A stretch of DNA of 64,000 bases from contig CAWHIK010000004.1 in assembly GCA_963829485.1 (NCBI GenBank), positions 1 through 64,000 of the forward strand. The letters run 5' to 3'. Positions within the stretch are counted from its first letter, which is position 1. Each line of letters starts with the position of its first letter. The position numbers were made by a program, and so were the translations under genes. The notes under the pieces were generated by a model. The model did not search any database, was not told the DNA's origin, and saw only the letters and a list, made by a program, of their open reading frames with translations. The DNA is from JBGPQJ01 sp963829485. Its GTDB lineage: Bacteria; Chloroflexota; Anaerolineae; Anaerolineales; Villigracilaceae. This document shows, piece after piece, positions 8,843 through 15,932 of this stretch.

Positions 8843-9765
8843 CGGGCGCCACCTTGGGATTGACCGCCACCGTTGTCGCAGATTGTCCCGTAAGCTCTGT
8901 TCCAGCCATGACCGTCAAGGCGCGCGGGTAAACATGAACGGATAATGAACCCTGGCCCAATAGAATACCGTCGGCTAGTACAGGCATTTGCGGGTTTGAA
9001 ACAAGGGTTACATGCTTGGCGCGGTAATGCATGATACCTACATCCTCCAAAGAATCTCCGCGAGACAGCATGGCATAAGAGAGCATGTTTAGTTTGCTCA
9101 TATCTGAAAAAGTGAATACGTCCAAACGGCCGTCTTTGAAGGATACATTCGGGGAAATCTGGAAATGTGGCCCGAGAAAAGGCATATTCGTGATCAACAG
9201 CATATGGGCCATCGTAGCGAGGTGTTTGTGGTCATCAAGAACCATGCGCAGTCGCGAAGGCGTTGCAGAGATGAGGGTTGACAGAAGTCCCCCTACCTGT
9301 GCAAGTTTTCCGTGCTGGATATCATCCGCCATGGGATACAGATCGGAGAGGAGACCTAATGCAACACCTTCCAGAAACCATGTACGGGAATGTCCGCAGT
9401 GGACTCGTCCCACATCGATCTTCAATCCGGCGACCCTGACGCAGGAGGGCGACAGAATTTGCGATATCCCCTGTGATCCCCAGATTAAAAGCGACGTTGT
9501 TTCGTGTGCCGGTGGGAATGATGCCGAGAGTTGCATTACTTCCGACCATCGCACCTGCGATGCTGTCGATCGTCCCATCGCCGCCCGCCACAACGATCAA
9601 CTTGATGCCAGACTTTATTGCACCATGGACAACTTCTTCAAGCTGACTATCAGGACGTGTGGTATAGACTTCGGGCAAGATCTGCTGGTCCTGCATCGCT
9701 GAAAGGATCGTGGCAAGCTGTTGAAGTGATTCTTCAGGCTTGCCGGAGCCGGCATTAAATATCAA
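8835..9765 (-). CDS. Diacylglycerol kinase-like lipid kinase (DagK/YegS type), frameshifted
   Basis: Lipid kinase catalytic fold. The N-terminal part has FNAGSGK (phosphate-binding start), VVAGGDGTIDSIAGAM (the GGDGT motif) and LGIIPTGTRNNVAFNLG (the GT-N motif). After VALLRQGRR the frame shifts near 9430; the C-terminal domain (LKIDVGRVHCGHSRTWFLEGVALG and onward, including DGRLDVF) follows in another frame to 8835. The true start is uncertain: the frame extends upstream of 9765 to about 9800 without an ATG, so a TTG start or a further indel is possible. It would phosphorylate diacylglycerol or a related lipid; the downstream PAP2 gene would reverse this. Confidence 0.82.
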
Positions 9766-9890
9766 TTTCGCCCGGAGTGGGCGACGGGAGATTGATCTTA
9801 ATTTTGCTTGAGGTTGTCATCCGCATTTCAATTCCCGATTCCTGAATATTATCAGTATGGTTCCTATAATATCTTTTCGAATAATTGCAG

Positions 9891-9916
9891 GCCACCCGGC
9901 TAATCCGCCGGGTGGC
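9891..9916 (-). terminator. Strong 10-bp GC-rich hairpin
   Basis: GCCACCCGGC, loop TAATCC, then GCCGGGTGGC: a perfect stem 8 nt downstream of the small membrane gene that stops at 9924. There is no long U-tract on the minus side, so the terminator role is likely but not certain. Confidence 0.6.
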
Positions 9917-9923
9917 TATGGAT

Positions 9924-10074
9924 CTAGCGGCCTATCAGGATGAATATTCCAGCCGCAATGGCGATGATCGCCAGGATCACGCCGAGGCCACCAATACCCA
10001 GAAGCTGTACTATGCCCCCAGGCGATGAGAAAGATGGCCAGCAACAGAAAGCCAATATTTCGAGTGATATGCAT
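9924..10074 (-). CDS. Small two-helix membrane protein, frameshifted by an extra G
   Basis: Starts MHITRNIGFLLLAIFLIAWG with AAAGGAG just upstream. A run of five G (GCCTGGGGGCAT) breaks the frame; removing one G restores IVQLLGIGGLGVILAIIAIA and a natural end GIFILIGR at the TAG 9924. The restored protein is about 49 residues with two helices and resembles the tiny membrane proteins common in stress regions. Function unknown. Confidence 0.55.
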
Positions 10075-10089
10075 AAAGTCTCCTTTGCG

Positions 10090-10259
10090 CTACATCCCTT
10101 TGACCAGGTTTCCGAGGGCTAATACAATAAACCCGGCAACCACCAGCCCGAAAGCATAAGTGGAAAATCCGGGGATGGTCCCTGCATATGCCAATACCCC
10201 AAGTAACGCGAGGATCACGGCAATCCAAAATGTGACAACTTAGGTTCACTGAGTTTCAT
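10090..10259 (-). CDS. Small two-helix membrane protein, frameshifted
   Basis: ATG 10259 (MKLSEPKLSH) with GGAG upstream. One missing base after the tenth codon breaks the frame; the continuing frame reads FWIAVILALLGVLAYAGTI, then FSTYAFGLVVAGFIVLALG, and ends NLVKGM at 10090. Two membrane helices with a short Pro/Gly turn. Not recognised. It lies 15 nt upstream of the other small membrane gene and is probably co-transcribed. Confidence 0.5.
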
Positions 10260-10332
10260 GATGAATAGCTCCTTTTCACAATCAACTATTTATGGATTTA
10301 TCCTGGCTTGTGGTCAAATGACTCATTCAGCC

Positions 10333-10599
10333 TCAAGCGCTTTGGACAGCCTTTTTCCCGGCTAATGCGGCTTCGGAAACGTGGTCCAATTGCTCAACCA
10401 CCAGGACCTGACCTTGCTGTTTTAATTCTGCGTATTTCCTGCGTCCACCTTCACTGATCATCATTCTTGTTTCCTGCCCAGATTGCGGTGCCAGAAGCAG
10501 CATTGCTATAGCGCCGGCCAGGCCGCCGACCAAGAGTCCACCTAAAACGCCTACAAAATTATTATTGTGGTATTTGGGTACTGTATTCTCGGTTGTCAT
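10333..10599 (-). CDS. YtxH-domain protein
   Basis: 88-residue protein of the YtxH family (general-stress-associated). It starts at ATG 10599 (MTTENTVPKYHN) with AAGGAG upstream; the longer upstream frame lacks a ribosome site. It has one Gly/Ala-rich membrane helix (GVLGGLLVGGLAGAIAMLLL) followed by the family hallmark APQSGQETR and a charged helical tail. A second YtxH gene with the same APQSGEETR signature lies at 34996-35262. Exact function unknown. Confidence 0.8.
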   Translation of the reverse strand: MTTENTVPKYHNNNFVGVLGGLLVGGLAGAIAMLLLAPQSGQETRMMISEGGRRKYAELKQQGQVLVVEQLDHVSEAALAGKKAVQSA

Positions 10600-10735
10600 G
10601 ATTTTTCTCCTTGTTATCTGAAAATGGTAAGTGCTTGATTTGTTTTTCGTGCTGGCTATTACAGGTCCAATTACTGGCCAGGTTTTACTGTTGATAGCGT
10701 CAGGGGATAGCGACATCTATCATGCTTCGTTAGGA

Positions 10736-11149
10736 TTATGGGGTACTGTGGTGCTCGCTGGTCGTTGTTTCGGTAACGGCTACCACTGGTCCACGCGGGC
10801 GGTAAAAGATCAACCAGACAACTTTTACAATAGCCCATGCAACCAGACCATAGATCAGCATTGCAAACACGGAAGAGAGTTCAAGCACCATGTTGCCTGA
10901 CGTCGGCGAGTTGATCAATCCGGTAAAGGGGAACAGGAACAGACCGGTAAACCCATAGATCAAGGCAACGATCGGGCTGGCGGGATTGGCTCCAATCAGC
11001 ATCAGGCCGATACGCAGCGCGATCAGGGCGATGAGTATTCCAAACAACAGCCAGATCAATTGAGTGGCTTTAAAAGTGAAGATGCGTTGCTCTCGTTCCG
11101 GTTCTTTTTGTGACGTTCTAACTTCTGATACTCTATTTTCGTTTGTCAT
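10736..11149 (-). CDS. YggT-like membrane protein
   Basis: 137-residue protein: a polar N-terminus rich in Glu/Arg, then three to four hydrophobic segments (LIWLLFGILIALIALRIGLMLIG; PIVALIYGFTGLFLFPFTGL; VFAMLIYGLVAWAIVKVVWL) and a polar tail. The LIGANPASPIVALIYGFT segment followed by FPFTGL resembles the YGGT pattern of short membrane proteins with R-x-x-L-x-x-x-GA-N. No catalytic residues are evident. It belongs to the run of small envelope stress genes here. Confidence 0.6.
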   Translation of the reverse strand: MTNENRVSEVRTSQKEPEREQRIFTFKATQLIWLLFGILIALIALRIGLMLIGANPASPIVALIYGFTGLFLFPFTGLINSPTSGNMVLELSSVFAMLIYGLVAWAIVKVVWLIFYRPRGPVVAVTETTTSEHHSTP

Positions 11150-11249
11150 TTTGACCTTTCTTTCTTTGGCCGGCTGTGCTCAACAACTCAGCTTGGAGTT
11201 ACCGAACACAACCGGCTAGTAATTACGAGATGGAAGTGGCCTGGTCAGA

Positions 11250-11523
11250 CTAAGCGAAGAGACGCTTTTTTCCAAAGAGGAGCTTGTAGATTGCCAGTAG
11301 GATGACCGATCCAAGCAGCGTGACCAGCATGGTCGGAATGGTGATGGCATCATTAATGGTGCCAACGCCCAGCAGAGGGCTGATGAAGTAACCGGCGATG
11401 AAAGCACCAACGACACCTACGACGATATCGAGCAGCAGACCTTGTCGATGAGTTCGTTCGCATGATCCTGCTGGCGATGTAACCAACGATGGCTCCTGCG
11501 ATCAAGTAGATAATTAGGTTCAT
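11250..11523 (-). CDS. GlsB/YeaQ/YmgE family stress membrane protein, frameshifted
   Basis: Transglycosylase-associated (GlsB/YeaQ) family, three helices. N-terminus from ATG 11523: MNLIIYLIAGAIVGYIASRIM. One extra base near 11450 breaks the frame; the remainder (QGLLLDIVVGVVGAFIAGYF, then LGVGTINDAITI and VTLLGSVILLAIYKLLFGKK) is in another frame to 11250. The GxxG-rich helices and the G-LLLDIVVGVVGAFIAG block are the family hallmark. Such proteins are induced by acid, osmotic and general stress; molecular function is unknown. Confidence 0.8.
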
Positions 11524-11627
11524 TTTTTTCTCCTTTGTGAATGTTTACGTTTCACGGAATACCGTGTGTTTTTGTTACTCCTTACTCCAATGGAAGGGAT
11601 AAGGAGGTAAAGCACTTTCTACGAACA

Positions 11628-11861
11628 TTAGCTATGTGCAGGCATGGTTTTCTTCAAATTAGCTTCGTAAGCTGTCACGTGCTTATCGATTTCATCCGCT
11701 GCCCGTTCGCGGGTGTAGCCATACTTTTCCTGAAGTAAACCCTCCAGGACTTCGGCTTTGCCGGCGACCCGATCCAGGTCATCGTCAGTGAGTTTGCCCC
11801 ACCACGCTTTGGCCTCGCCTCGCATTTGTTTCCAATTCCCTTCCAAAATATCTTTGTTCAT
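11628..11861 (-). CDS. CsbD family stress protein
   Basis: 77-residue hydrophilic protein. The start NKDILEGNWKQMRGEAKAWWGKL followed by DDLDRVAGKAEVLEGLLQEKYG matches the CsbD pattern (N-W-K-Q-x-x-G-x-x-K-x-x-W-G-K-L-T-D-D-D). A near-ideal AAAGGAGG precedes the ATG at 11861. CsbD members are sigma-B-type general stress proteins with no known enzyme activity. Confidence 0.9.
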   Translation of the reverse strand: MNKDILEGNWKQMRGEAKAWWGKLTDDDLDRVAGKAEVLEGLLQEKYGYTRERAADEIDKHVTAYEANLKKTMPAHS

Positions 11862-11910
11862 GGTTTGATCCTCCTTTGGATCATTTGAAGCTAAGCTGTC
11901 CCGGTTTACG

Positions 11911-11935
11911 CCGGCGCTCAGGCGCTATTCGCCGG
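11911..11935. terminator. GC-rich hairpin between receiver gene and csbD
   Basis: CCGGCG, a 13-nt loop, then CGCCGG, followed by TTTTC on the plus side. It lies in the gap after the receiver gene's stop at 11969 and before csbD. The short stem makes this a weak call. Confidence 0.35.
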
Positions 11936-11968
11936 TTTTCACATCCTTATCCTGTCAGCCAGGTGGCA

Positions 11969-12339
11969 TCAATTGATAAGAATGCTCGCGGCGACGGTTC
12001 GCAGGCGGTCAGCCACACGCTCAGGCGTCTCACCTTTACTGATAAACGCATCGGCACCGGCGGAGAGTGCGGCTTGCTGACGGGCGTCCAGATGGCTGAT
12101 GAGGACAATGACCAGTGCAGCCGGGCAGGCCTTCGGAGTTCTTCCAGAGCCGCGGTAGGCGAATTGGGCAATAAATCCCAATCCACCAACAACATGTCTA
12201 TTCGGCTGACTGGCGCCTGGGCTAACGTGGTGGACCAATCGGCCGCTTCACCAACCACTTTCATCTTCAGATCAAGTATCATCAGACGAAGGGCGGAGCG
12301 TTCCTCAGGTCTGGCATCGGCTATATATACGCGGGTCAT
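11969..12339 (-). CDS. Orphan response-regulator receiver protein, frameshifted
   Basis: Single receiver domain without an output domain, about 123 residues when the frame is restored. N-terminus MTRVYIADARPEERSALRLM gives the acidic pocket; the phospho-acceptor Asp lies in MLLVDWDLLP; the frame shifts near 12130, after ALEELR. The second frame gives VIVLISHLDARQQAALSAGA and then the conserved Lys in ADAFISKGETPERV. It would be phosphorylated by a histidine kinase; the PAS-GAF kinase 6 kb away is a candidate. Its ATG is 3 nt from the repeat element at 12343-12415, whose tail supplies the AGGATGAG ribosome site. Confidence 0.7.
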
Positions 12340-12342
12340 AAT

Positions 12343-12415
12343 CTCATCCTACAATAAACACTCCCCAGCTACATCCATCGGCTGGGGAGTGTTTGTCTCC
12401 GCCACTTGGGGGAGA
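12343..12415 (-). repeat. Two-hairpin intergenic element, copy 2
   Basis: Stem ACACTCCCCAGCT / GGCTGGGGAGTGT (12 Watson-Crick pairs plus one wobble) with loop ACATCCATC, then CTCCGCCACTTGGGGGAG. It lies between the stop of the FN3-type lipoprotein gene (12432) and the start of the receiver gene (12339). On the minus strand the end of the element carries the receiver gene's ribosome site. Confidence 0.75.
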
Positions 12416-12431
12416 TGAAAGTTAAACTCTG

Positions 12432-12944
12432 TCACTGGCACCCATGGGTGATGGTGCTTCCGCTTGCTCGCCAGTCCTTGTTGAAGGCTTCGATTGAATA
12501 ACTCAGTTTCTCACCCGTGGCAACATAAGCGACATCAACATAAGATGTGGAATTCGGTGCCAGAGATGCGATTAGCTGCTTATCACGATAAATTTTATAG
12601 CCATCTTCACTATTCGAGCGATCAGCCCAGGCAAGGTTCATCGTCATGGTACCGCCACCATACAGCAAGTTCACAGGTATAGGAATAGGCTGACCAGACC
12701 GGGGTGTTCGAGTCGGGAAAGATGTGGACATAGGCGAGGCAATCACCATTGATGTAGTAAAAATTGGAGTGATCATAGCCATATGGGTCTGTGTAAGTAA
12801 GGCATTCAAGGTCATAGTTGCAGCGGAGCTAAATGGGACCTTGTTGGTGATTTGGGCTGGCGTACTGGAAATTCCCGGCAGGCTGCAGGCGGAAAGTACA
12901 ACGGCAAGCGAAAAGAATAACGATAGGAGTTTAATTGTTTTCAT
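12432..12944 (-). CDS. Lipoprotein with a fibronectin type III-like domain
   Basis: 170-residue exported lipoprotein. Signal peptide MKTIKLLSLFFSLAVVLSAC has a lipobox LSAC, so the mature protein would be lipid-anchored at the outer face of the membrane. A low-complexity Thr/Pro/Ser linker follows. The last 80 residues (NLAWADRSNSEDGYKIYRD, then LAPNSTSYVD and LSYSIEAFNKDWRA) have the strand pattern of an FN3 fold as found in surface proteins. Function is probably binding or structural. No neighbour gives a clear role. Confidence 0.7.
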   Translation of the reverse strand: MKTIKLLSLFFSLAVVLSACSLPGISSTPAQITNKVPFSSAATMTLNALLTQTHMAMITPIFTTSMVIASPMSTSFPTRTPRSGQPIPIPVNLLYGGGTMTMNLAWADRSNSEDGYKIYRDKQLIASLAPNSTSYVDVAYVATGEKLSYSIEAFNKDWRASGSTITHGCQ

Positions 12945-12991
12945 TTTTTGTCCTTATGATCACAATGAAAGAGATGGATGTGTATTGTTGT

Positions 12992-13030
12992 GCACCCCAA
13001 AAGTTGGTTCATGTCCAACAATCGGGGTGC
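12992..13030. repeat. Bulged inverted repeat
   Basis: GCACCCC at 12992-12998 pairs with GGGGTGC at 13024-13030, and inner GTTGG pairs with CCAAC. It sits between the CHAT-repeat lipoprotein stop (13087) and the next lipoprotein gene's start (12944), so it may act as a terminator or leader hairpin. Confidence 0.45.
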
Positions 13031-13086
13031 AGGTCAGGACTCCGCCTCTTTCTTTATTACCGGATCCAAATTTCACAAACAAACTA

Positions 13087-13639
13087 TTATGGTCTGGTGG
13101 TAGGGCAACCGCTCTCCTGCGCTGGTATGATGTCGCCTTCATGCTTGCTGTGACCATTATAGCCATTAACGCTCACTGTGATCTCGTTATATGGATTCTT
13201 TTCGCTGCTGGTTGCATGGCAGATCGTGATCTTCCCATCGCTGACCACAATTGGATTTAAAGGGCAACCGCTCTCTGTCGCTGGGATGAAGTCGCCTTCA
13301 TGCCTGCCGTGACCATTTAAGCCATTAACGCTCACTGTGATCTCGTTATATGGATTTGTTTCGCTGCTGGTTGCATGACAGATCGTGATCTTACTGTCGA
13401 CGATTTCCACTGTGTTTGTCGGGCAACCGGATACCGGCGCCGGGTTGATATCGGCGGGATGCCCAAGGTGCTCATTAAATTCAGCACTGGTGACAGCGAT
13501 TTCCACGTATGGGTTCGCCGGGTCATCAGTGGCATGGCAGACGGTTGTAGAGGTGCTTAAGGTGCAGGCTGCCAGAGTGGTGATTGCAAGAATTTGAGTT
13601 CGCGGCCAGTTTGCCCATCATTTTTCCCAACTTGTTCAT
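13087..13639 (-). CDS. Lipoprotein with three tandem CHAT-NPY-H repeats, frameshifted at the signal peptide
   Basis: Exported protein made of three consecutive units of about 45 residues. Each holds CHAT(D/S), NPY(V/N)EI, a GH-x-x-H segment and ends with SGCP. The third unit is close to a copy of the second, also at DNA level (13090-13230 versus 13262-13385), so a recent tandem duplication is likely. The N-terminus from ATG 13639 (MNKLGKMMGKLA) plus a frame corrected by one base reads QILAITTLAACTLSTS, a lipoprotein signal with lipobox LAAC. Conserved Cys and His in every unit hint at metal binding or disulfides. Function unknown. Confidence 0.6.
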
Positions 13640-13796
13640 TTGATGTCCATTCTAATTAGCAGGAATTATTGAAATTTGGTGTTCACTTTTTATGACCGTC
13701 TTCTGTAAGTAGATATGCCAGTCCCACGCCTGGAAAACCTACACTTTGTGAATTTGGTCAGGTTTCCCTGCAACGAATGGCAATCCTTTTCTCCGG

Positions 13797-14003
13797 TCAA
13801 TCTTCAAGAATGAAGGTTATCTTCAACTGGACCCGGTATTCCGTGATTTGTCCCTTATCGTTCAGTTTGATCTGTTGATTCTCAACCCATGCGGACTTGA
13901 GGTTCGTGAGCGTTTTATGAGCTCGCGCGACACCCATCTTTATCGCATCATCAAAACTCGTTGTGGAGGATGCTATGATTTCAGTTACTTTTGCGATTGA
14001 CAT
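13797..14003 (-). CDS. Dodecin family flavin-binding protein
   Basis: 68-residue dodecin. The sequence (AKVTEIIASSTTSFDDAIKMG, then LKSAWVENQQIKLNDKGQI and YRVQLKITFILED) matches dodecins along the full length, including the S-W-V-x-x-x segment whose Trp stacks on flavin. Dodecins form 12-subunit shells that store or buffer riboflavin, FMN or FAD, and often accompany stress genes. AAAGGAG precedes the ATG. Confidence 0.92.
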   Translation of the reverse strand: MSIAKVTEIIASSTTSFDDAIKMGVARAHKTLTNLKSAWVENQQIKLNDKGQITEYRVQLKITFILED

Positions 14004-14074
14004 TGTAGGGACTCCTTTTGTTTTGTTTCTAATGGTCTTCAGGTTGTTTTATGACCTGAGAAAAATATGCTCCA

Positions 14075-14092
14075 CTGGCTATGAACGGCCAG
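14075..14092 (-). terminator. Short hairpin followed by a T-rich stretch (minus strand)
   Basis: CTGGC / GCCAG stem downstream of the gene that stops at 14124. On the minus strand it is followed a few bases later by ATATTTTTCTC. A weak intrinsic terminator is plausible. Confidence 0.4.
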
Positions 14093-14123
14093 GGCAGCAT
14101 AAACAATCCCCGAAGCAACCTTT

Positions 14124-14618
14124 TTAGACTACCAGGCGATTGAAGAAGGAACGGTAGTGCTGCAAGGTTTTACGGAGGTCTTCGGTAGAAACATCCTTTC
14201 CCTGATGCCACTGACCTTCCAGCAAGCGATGTTCGCTGGTAAACATCCGGGTGATTTTCTCCGTCACCTCGGATACCAGAGCATCCGCCTGTTGGACTGC
14301 AGAACGCGGTTCGTCCACGAACTTACCCTGGATCTCATTCCATCGTGCGCGAAAATGCTCTGATTCCTCTCGGGTAAGCAAGTCCACCGATAATTCGACA
14401 TTCAAATTTTTATGGTCTTCGTGGGTAATCGTCTTGTCCATAAGGTCAGCTGCAACAACAGTCCCGGTCATTGGTTCGTCGGAGTTAAGAGCCGCTTCCA
14501 CCAGACCTTTATCGACATAAGGATCTGAATTTACTGCTACCGGGCTGTCCATACCCCCATCGGTTCGTTCAGCAATATCTGATGTAATCACACGTTCACC
14601 AAAATTCTGTGCATTCAT
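14124..14618 (-). CDS. Hypothetical stress-island protein with FVDEP domain (soluble paralogue)
   Basis: 164-residue soluble protein. An N-terminal 80-residue variable region is followed by a domain shared with the next gene: a helix containing R-W-x-E-I-Q-x-K-F-V-D-E-P, then AVQQADALVSEVTEKI, and a C-terminal segment STEDLRKTLQHYRSFFNRLV. The same block (W-x-x-V-Q-x-K-F-V-D-E-P, A-D-x-L, T-E-x-L-R-x-x-x-x-Y-R-x-L-F) occurs in many actinobacterial and Chloroflexota hypothetical proteins. No enzymatic motif is visible. Ends 12 nt from its paralogue. Confidence 0.65.
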   Translation of the reverse strand: MNAQNFGERVITSDIAERTDGGMDSPVAVNSDPYVDKGLVEAALNSDEPMTGTVVAADLMDKTITHEDHKNLNVELSVDLLTREESEHFRARWNEIQGKFVDEPRSAVQQADALVSEVTEKITRMFTSEHRLLEGQWHQGKDVSTEDLRKTLQHYRSFFNRLVV

Positions 14619-14630
14619 CTCAATTTCTCC

Positions 14631-15182
14631 TTAAACAACGGCGTCTTCTGTTGCGAGGAGTTCCTCGAACAGTGATCGGTAATAAATCATTGCCTGTCTT
14701 AGTTCTTCAGTATCAGCCTGGTGCTGCTCATTTTTGAGCGCAATCACCCGCGCGGCACGGTAATTACTCACCAACGCAGGATGAGTGACCGAGATATCTG
14801 CCGCCCTCTGCTCAAAATCAGACACCGGATAGCCAGACAGCTGCATGACCTCCATGATCAACCAGTCAGCCTCCACGATCGCCTGTCCGGGTTCGTCAAC
14901 AAACTTGGATTGGACTTCTGCCCAATCAGCCAGATAATCGCTGCCGATCATCCACCAGAGAGCGAATGAATATCTAAAGATCTCAATATGCTTCTTTCGT
15001 TCTTCCAGCTCTGTATTCGCTTTTTTCTCTCCACCCAGGGCCAGCAAAGTGTGATCATACTCAGGTCCAAATTGATCCTGGAGTCGTTTCGACTGTTGAT
15101 GGCGGGAAAAAATCGGCCCTAATATGGCGCCTATGATCACCAACGCCAAAACTACAGTGATTATTGTAAATGTTGCATTCAT
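14631..15182 (-). CDS. Membrane-anchored FVDEP-domain protein
   Basis: 183 residues: one N-terminal membrane helix (FTIITVVLALVIIGAILGPIF), a charged linker with RLQDQFGPEYDHTL and ELEERKKHIEIF, then the FVDEP domain (WAEVQSKFVDEPGQAIVEAD) and GYPVSDFEQRAADISVTHP, ending with LRQAMIYYRSLFEELL. The same layout (short helix, FGPEYD, FVD-P, Y-P-x-x-D-F-E-Q-R-A-A-D-x-S) is found in actinobacterial proteins of unknown role. Overlap in sequence with the downstream gene suggests an ancient duplication and possibly a membrane-soluble pair. Confidence 0.7.
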   Translation of the reverse strand: MNATFTIITVVLALVIIGAILGPIFSRHQQSKRLQDQFGPEYDHTLLALGGEKKANTELEERKKHIEIFRYSFALWWMIGSDYLADWAEVQSKFVDEPGQAIVEADWLIMEVMQLSGYPVSDFEQRAADISVTHPALVSNYRAARVIALKNEQHQADTEELRQAMIYYRSLFEELLATEDAVV

Positions 15183-15264
15183 AAGGTATCTCCTTTTCCT
15201 GCATGATAAAAATGAAGGAAAAGCTGCCTGCCTAATTCATTTTATTTTTTCCCGCACGTCGTGG

Positions 15265-15675
15265 TTATCTACGTCTTGAACCAGCGAATACACCCAGAAG
15301 GACAAACACGATTGCCACGCCGATCAGGAAACCAAGGTTATACGGACTTCCGTCATTATGCACTTCATACATCTGCACATTCGGATTAACAAATGACACT
15401 ACGAGAGTTACCGGGGAGATGATCCCGTGCCAGATTCCCATCAAGATGCCGGCAATGTTACCGTGCGCATCGGCTGTATTCATCATGGGGTTCGGACCCG
15501 GCGCACTGATTTGTATATTTACACCAGGCACACTTATTTGACCGCTGGGAGTGGGTGTACTGGCTTGCATTTTAGCGACAGGGTTATTGATCTGTGCCGA
15601 TGAACCAGTTGCAAAGCCCGCAACAATCAAAAACATTACGGTGATTAAAACAAAAATGAAAAGTTTCTTCTTCAT
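15265..15675 (-). CDS. Exported or membrane protein with C-terminal anchor
   Basis: 136 residues. N-terminal signal KKKLFIFVLITVMFLIVAGFATG, a Pro/Ser/Thr-rich exported stretch, a hydrophobic segment (IAGILMGIWHGIISPVTLVVSF), and a C-terminal helix LGFLIGVAIVFVLLGVFAG followed by SRRR. The GIWHGIISPVTLVVSFVNPN and MYEVHNDGSPYNLGFLIGV pattern is common in small bacterial membrane proteins of unknown function. Confidence 0.6.
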   Translation of the reverse strand: MKKKLFIFVLITVMFLIVAGFATGSSAQINNPVAKMQASTPTPSGQISVPGVNIQISAPGPNPMMNTADAHGNIAGILMGIWHGIISPVTLVVSFVNPNVQMYEVHNDGSPYNLGFLIGVAIVFVLLGVFAGSRRR

Positions 15676-15763
15676 TACTTACCTCCGGATTTGATTCACA
15701 GACTTGTAGATTAAATGAGTCATTGCAGGCTGACGAGTAGAAGAACAATCTGCAACTCTATTT

Positions 15764-15835
15764 TCATCATACAATCAACACTCCCCAGCCGCATCCATCG
15801 GCTGGGGAGTGTTCCTCTCCGCCACTTGGGGGAGA
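15764..15835 (-). repeat. Two-hairpin intergenic element, copy 3
   Basis: The most regular copy: 13-bp perfect stem ACACTCCCCAGCC / GGCTGGGGAGTGT with loop GCATCCATC, then CTCCGCCACTTGGGGGAG. It lies about 100 nt past the restored stop of the GTPase gene (15933) and before the start of the 15265-15675 gene. Stem differences from copy 1 are compensatory (GGTC/GACC versus AGCC/GGCT). Confidence 0.78.
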
Positions 15836-15932
15836 GACCTTTCAAAATTATTTTTATTGCTACGAAAGGTGAAAAACACCGTGCGGCGAACAAACTCAAT
15901 GTTGACATTGGTTCCGGAGCAGGGGATCAGCG

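Noticed and set aside
11876..12418. 180-residue plus-strand frame opposite the receiver gene
   Set aside because: Ser/Arg-rich shadow of the receiver gene's third position; the minus strand encodes the real protein.
12724..13260. 178-residue plus-strand frame with hydrophobic stretches (IVVAAELNGTLLVIWAG and similar)
   Set aside because: It covers the antisense of two lipoproteins; its hydrophobic runs come from the repeated complement.
13087..13390. Tandem DNA repeats as a CRISPR or phage feature
   Set aside because: They are the DNA form of protein repeat units in frame in a coding gene.
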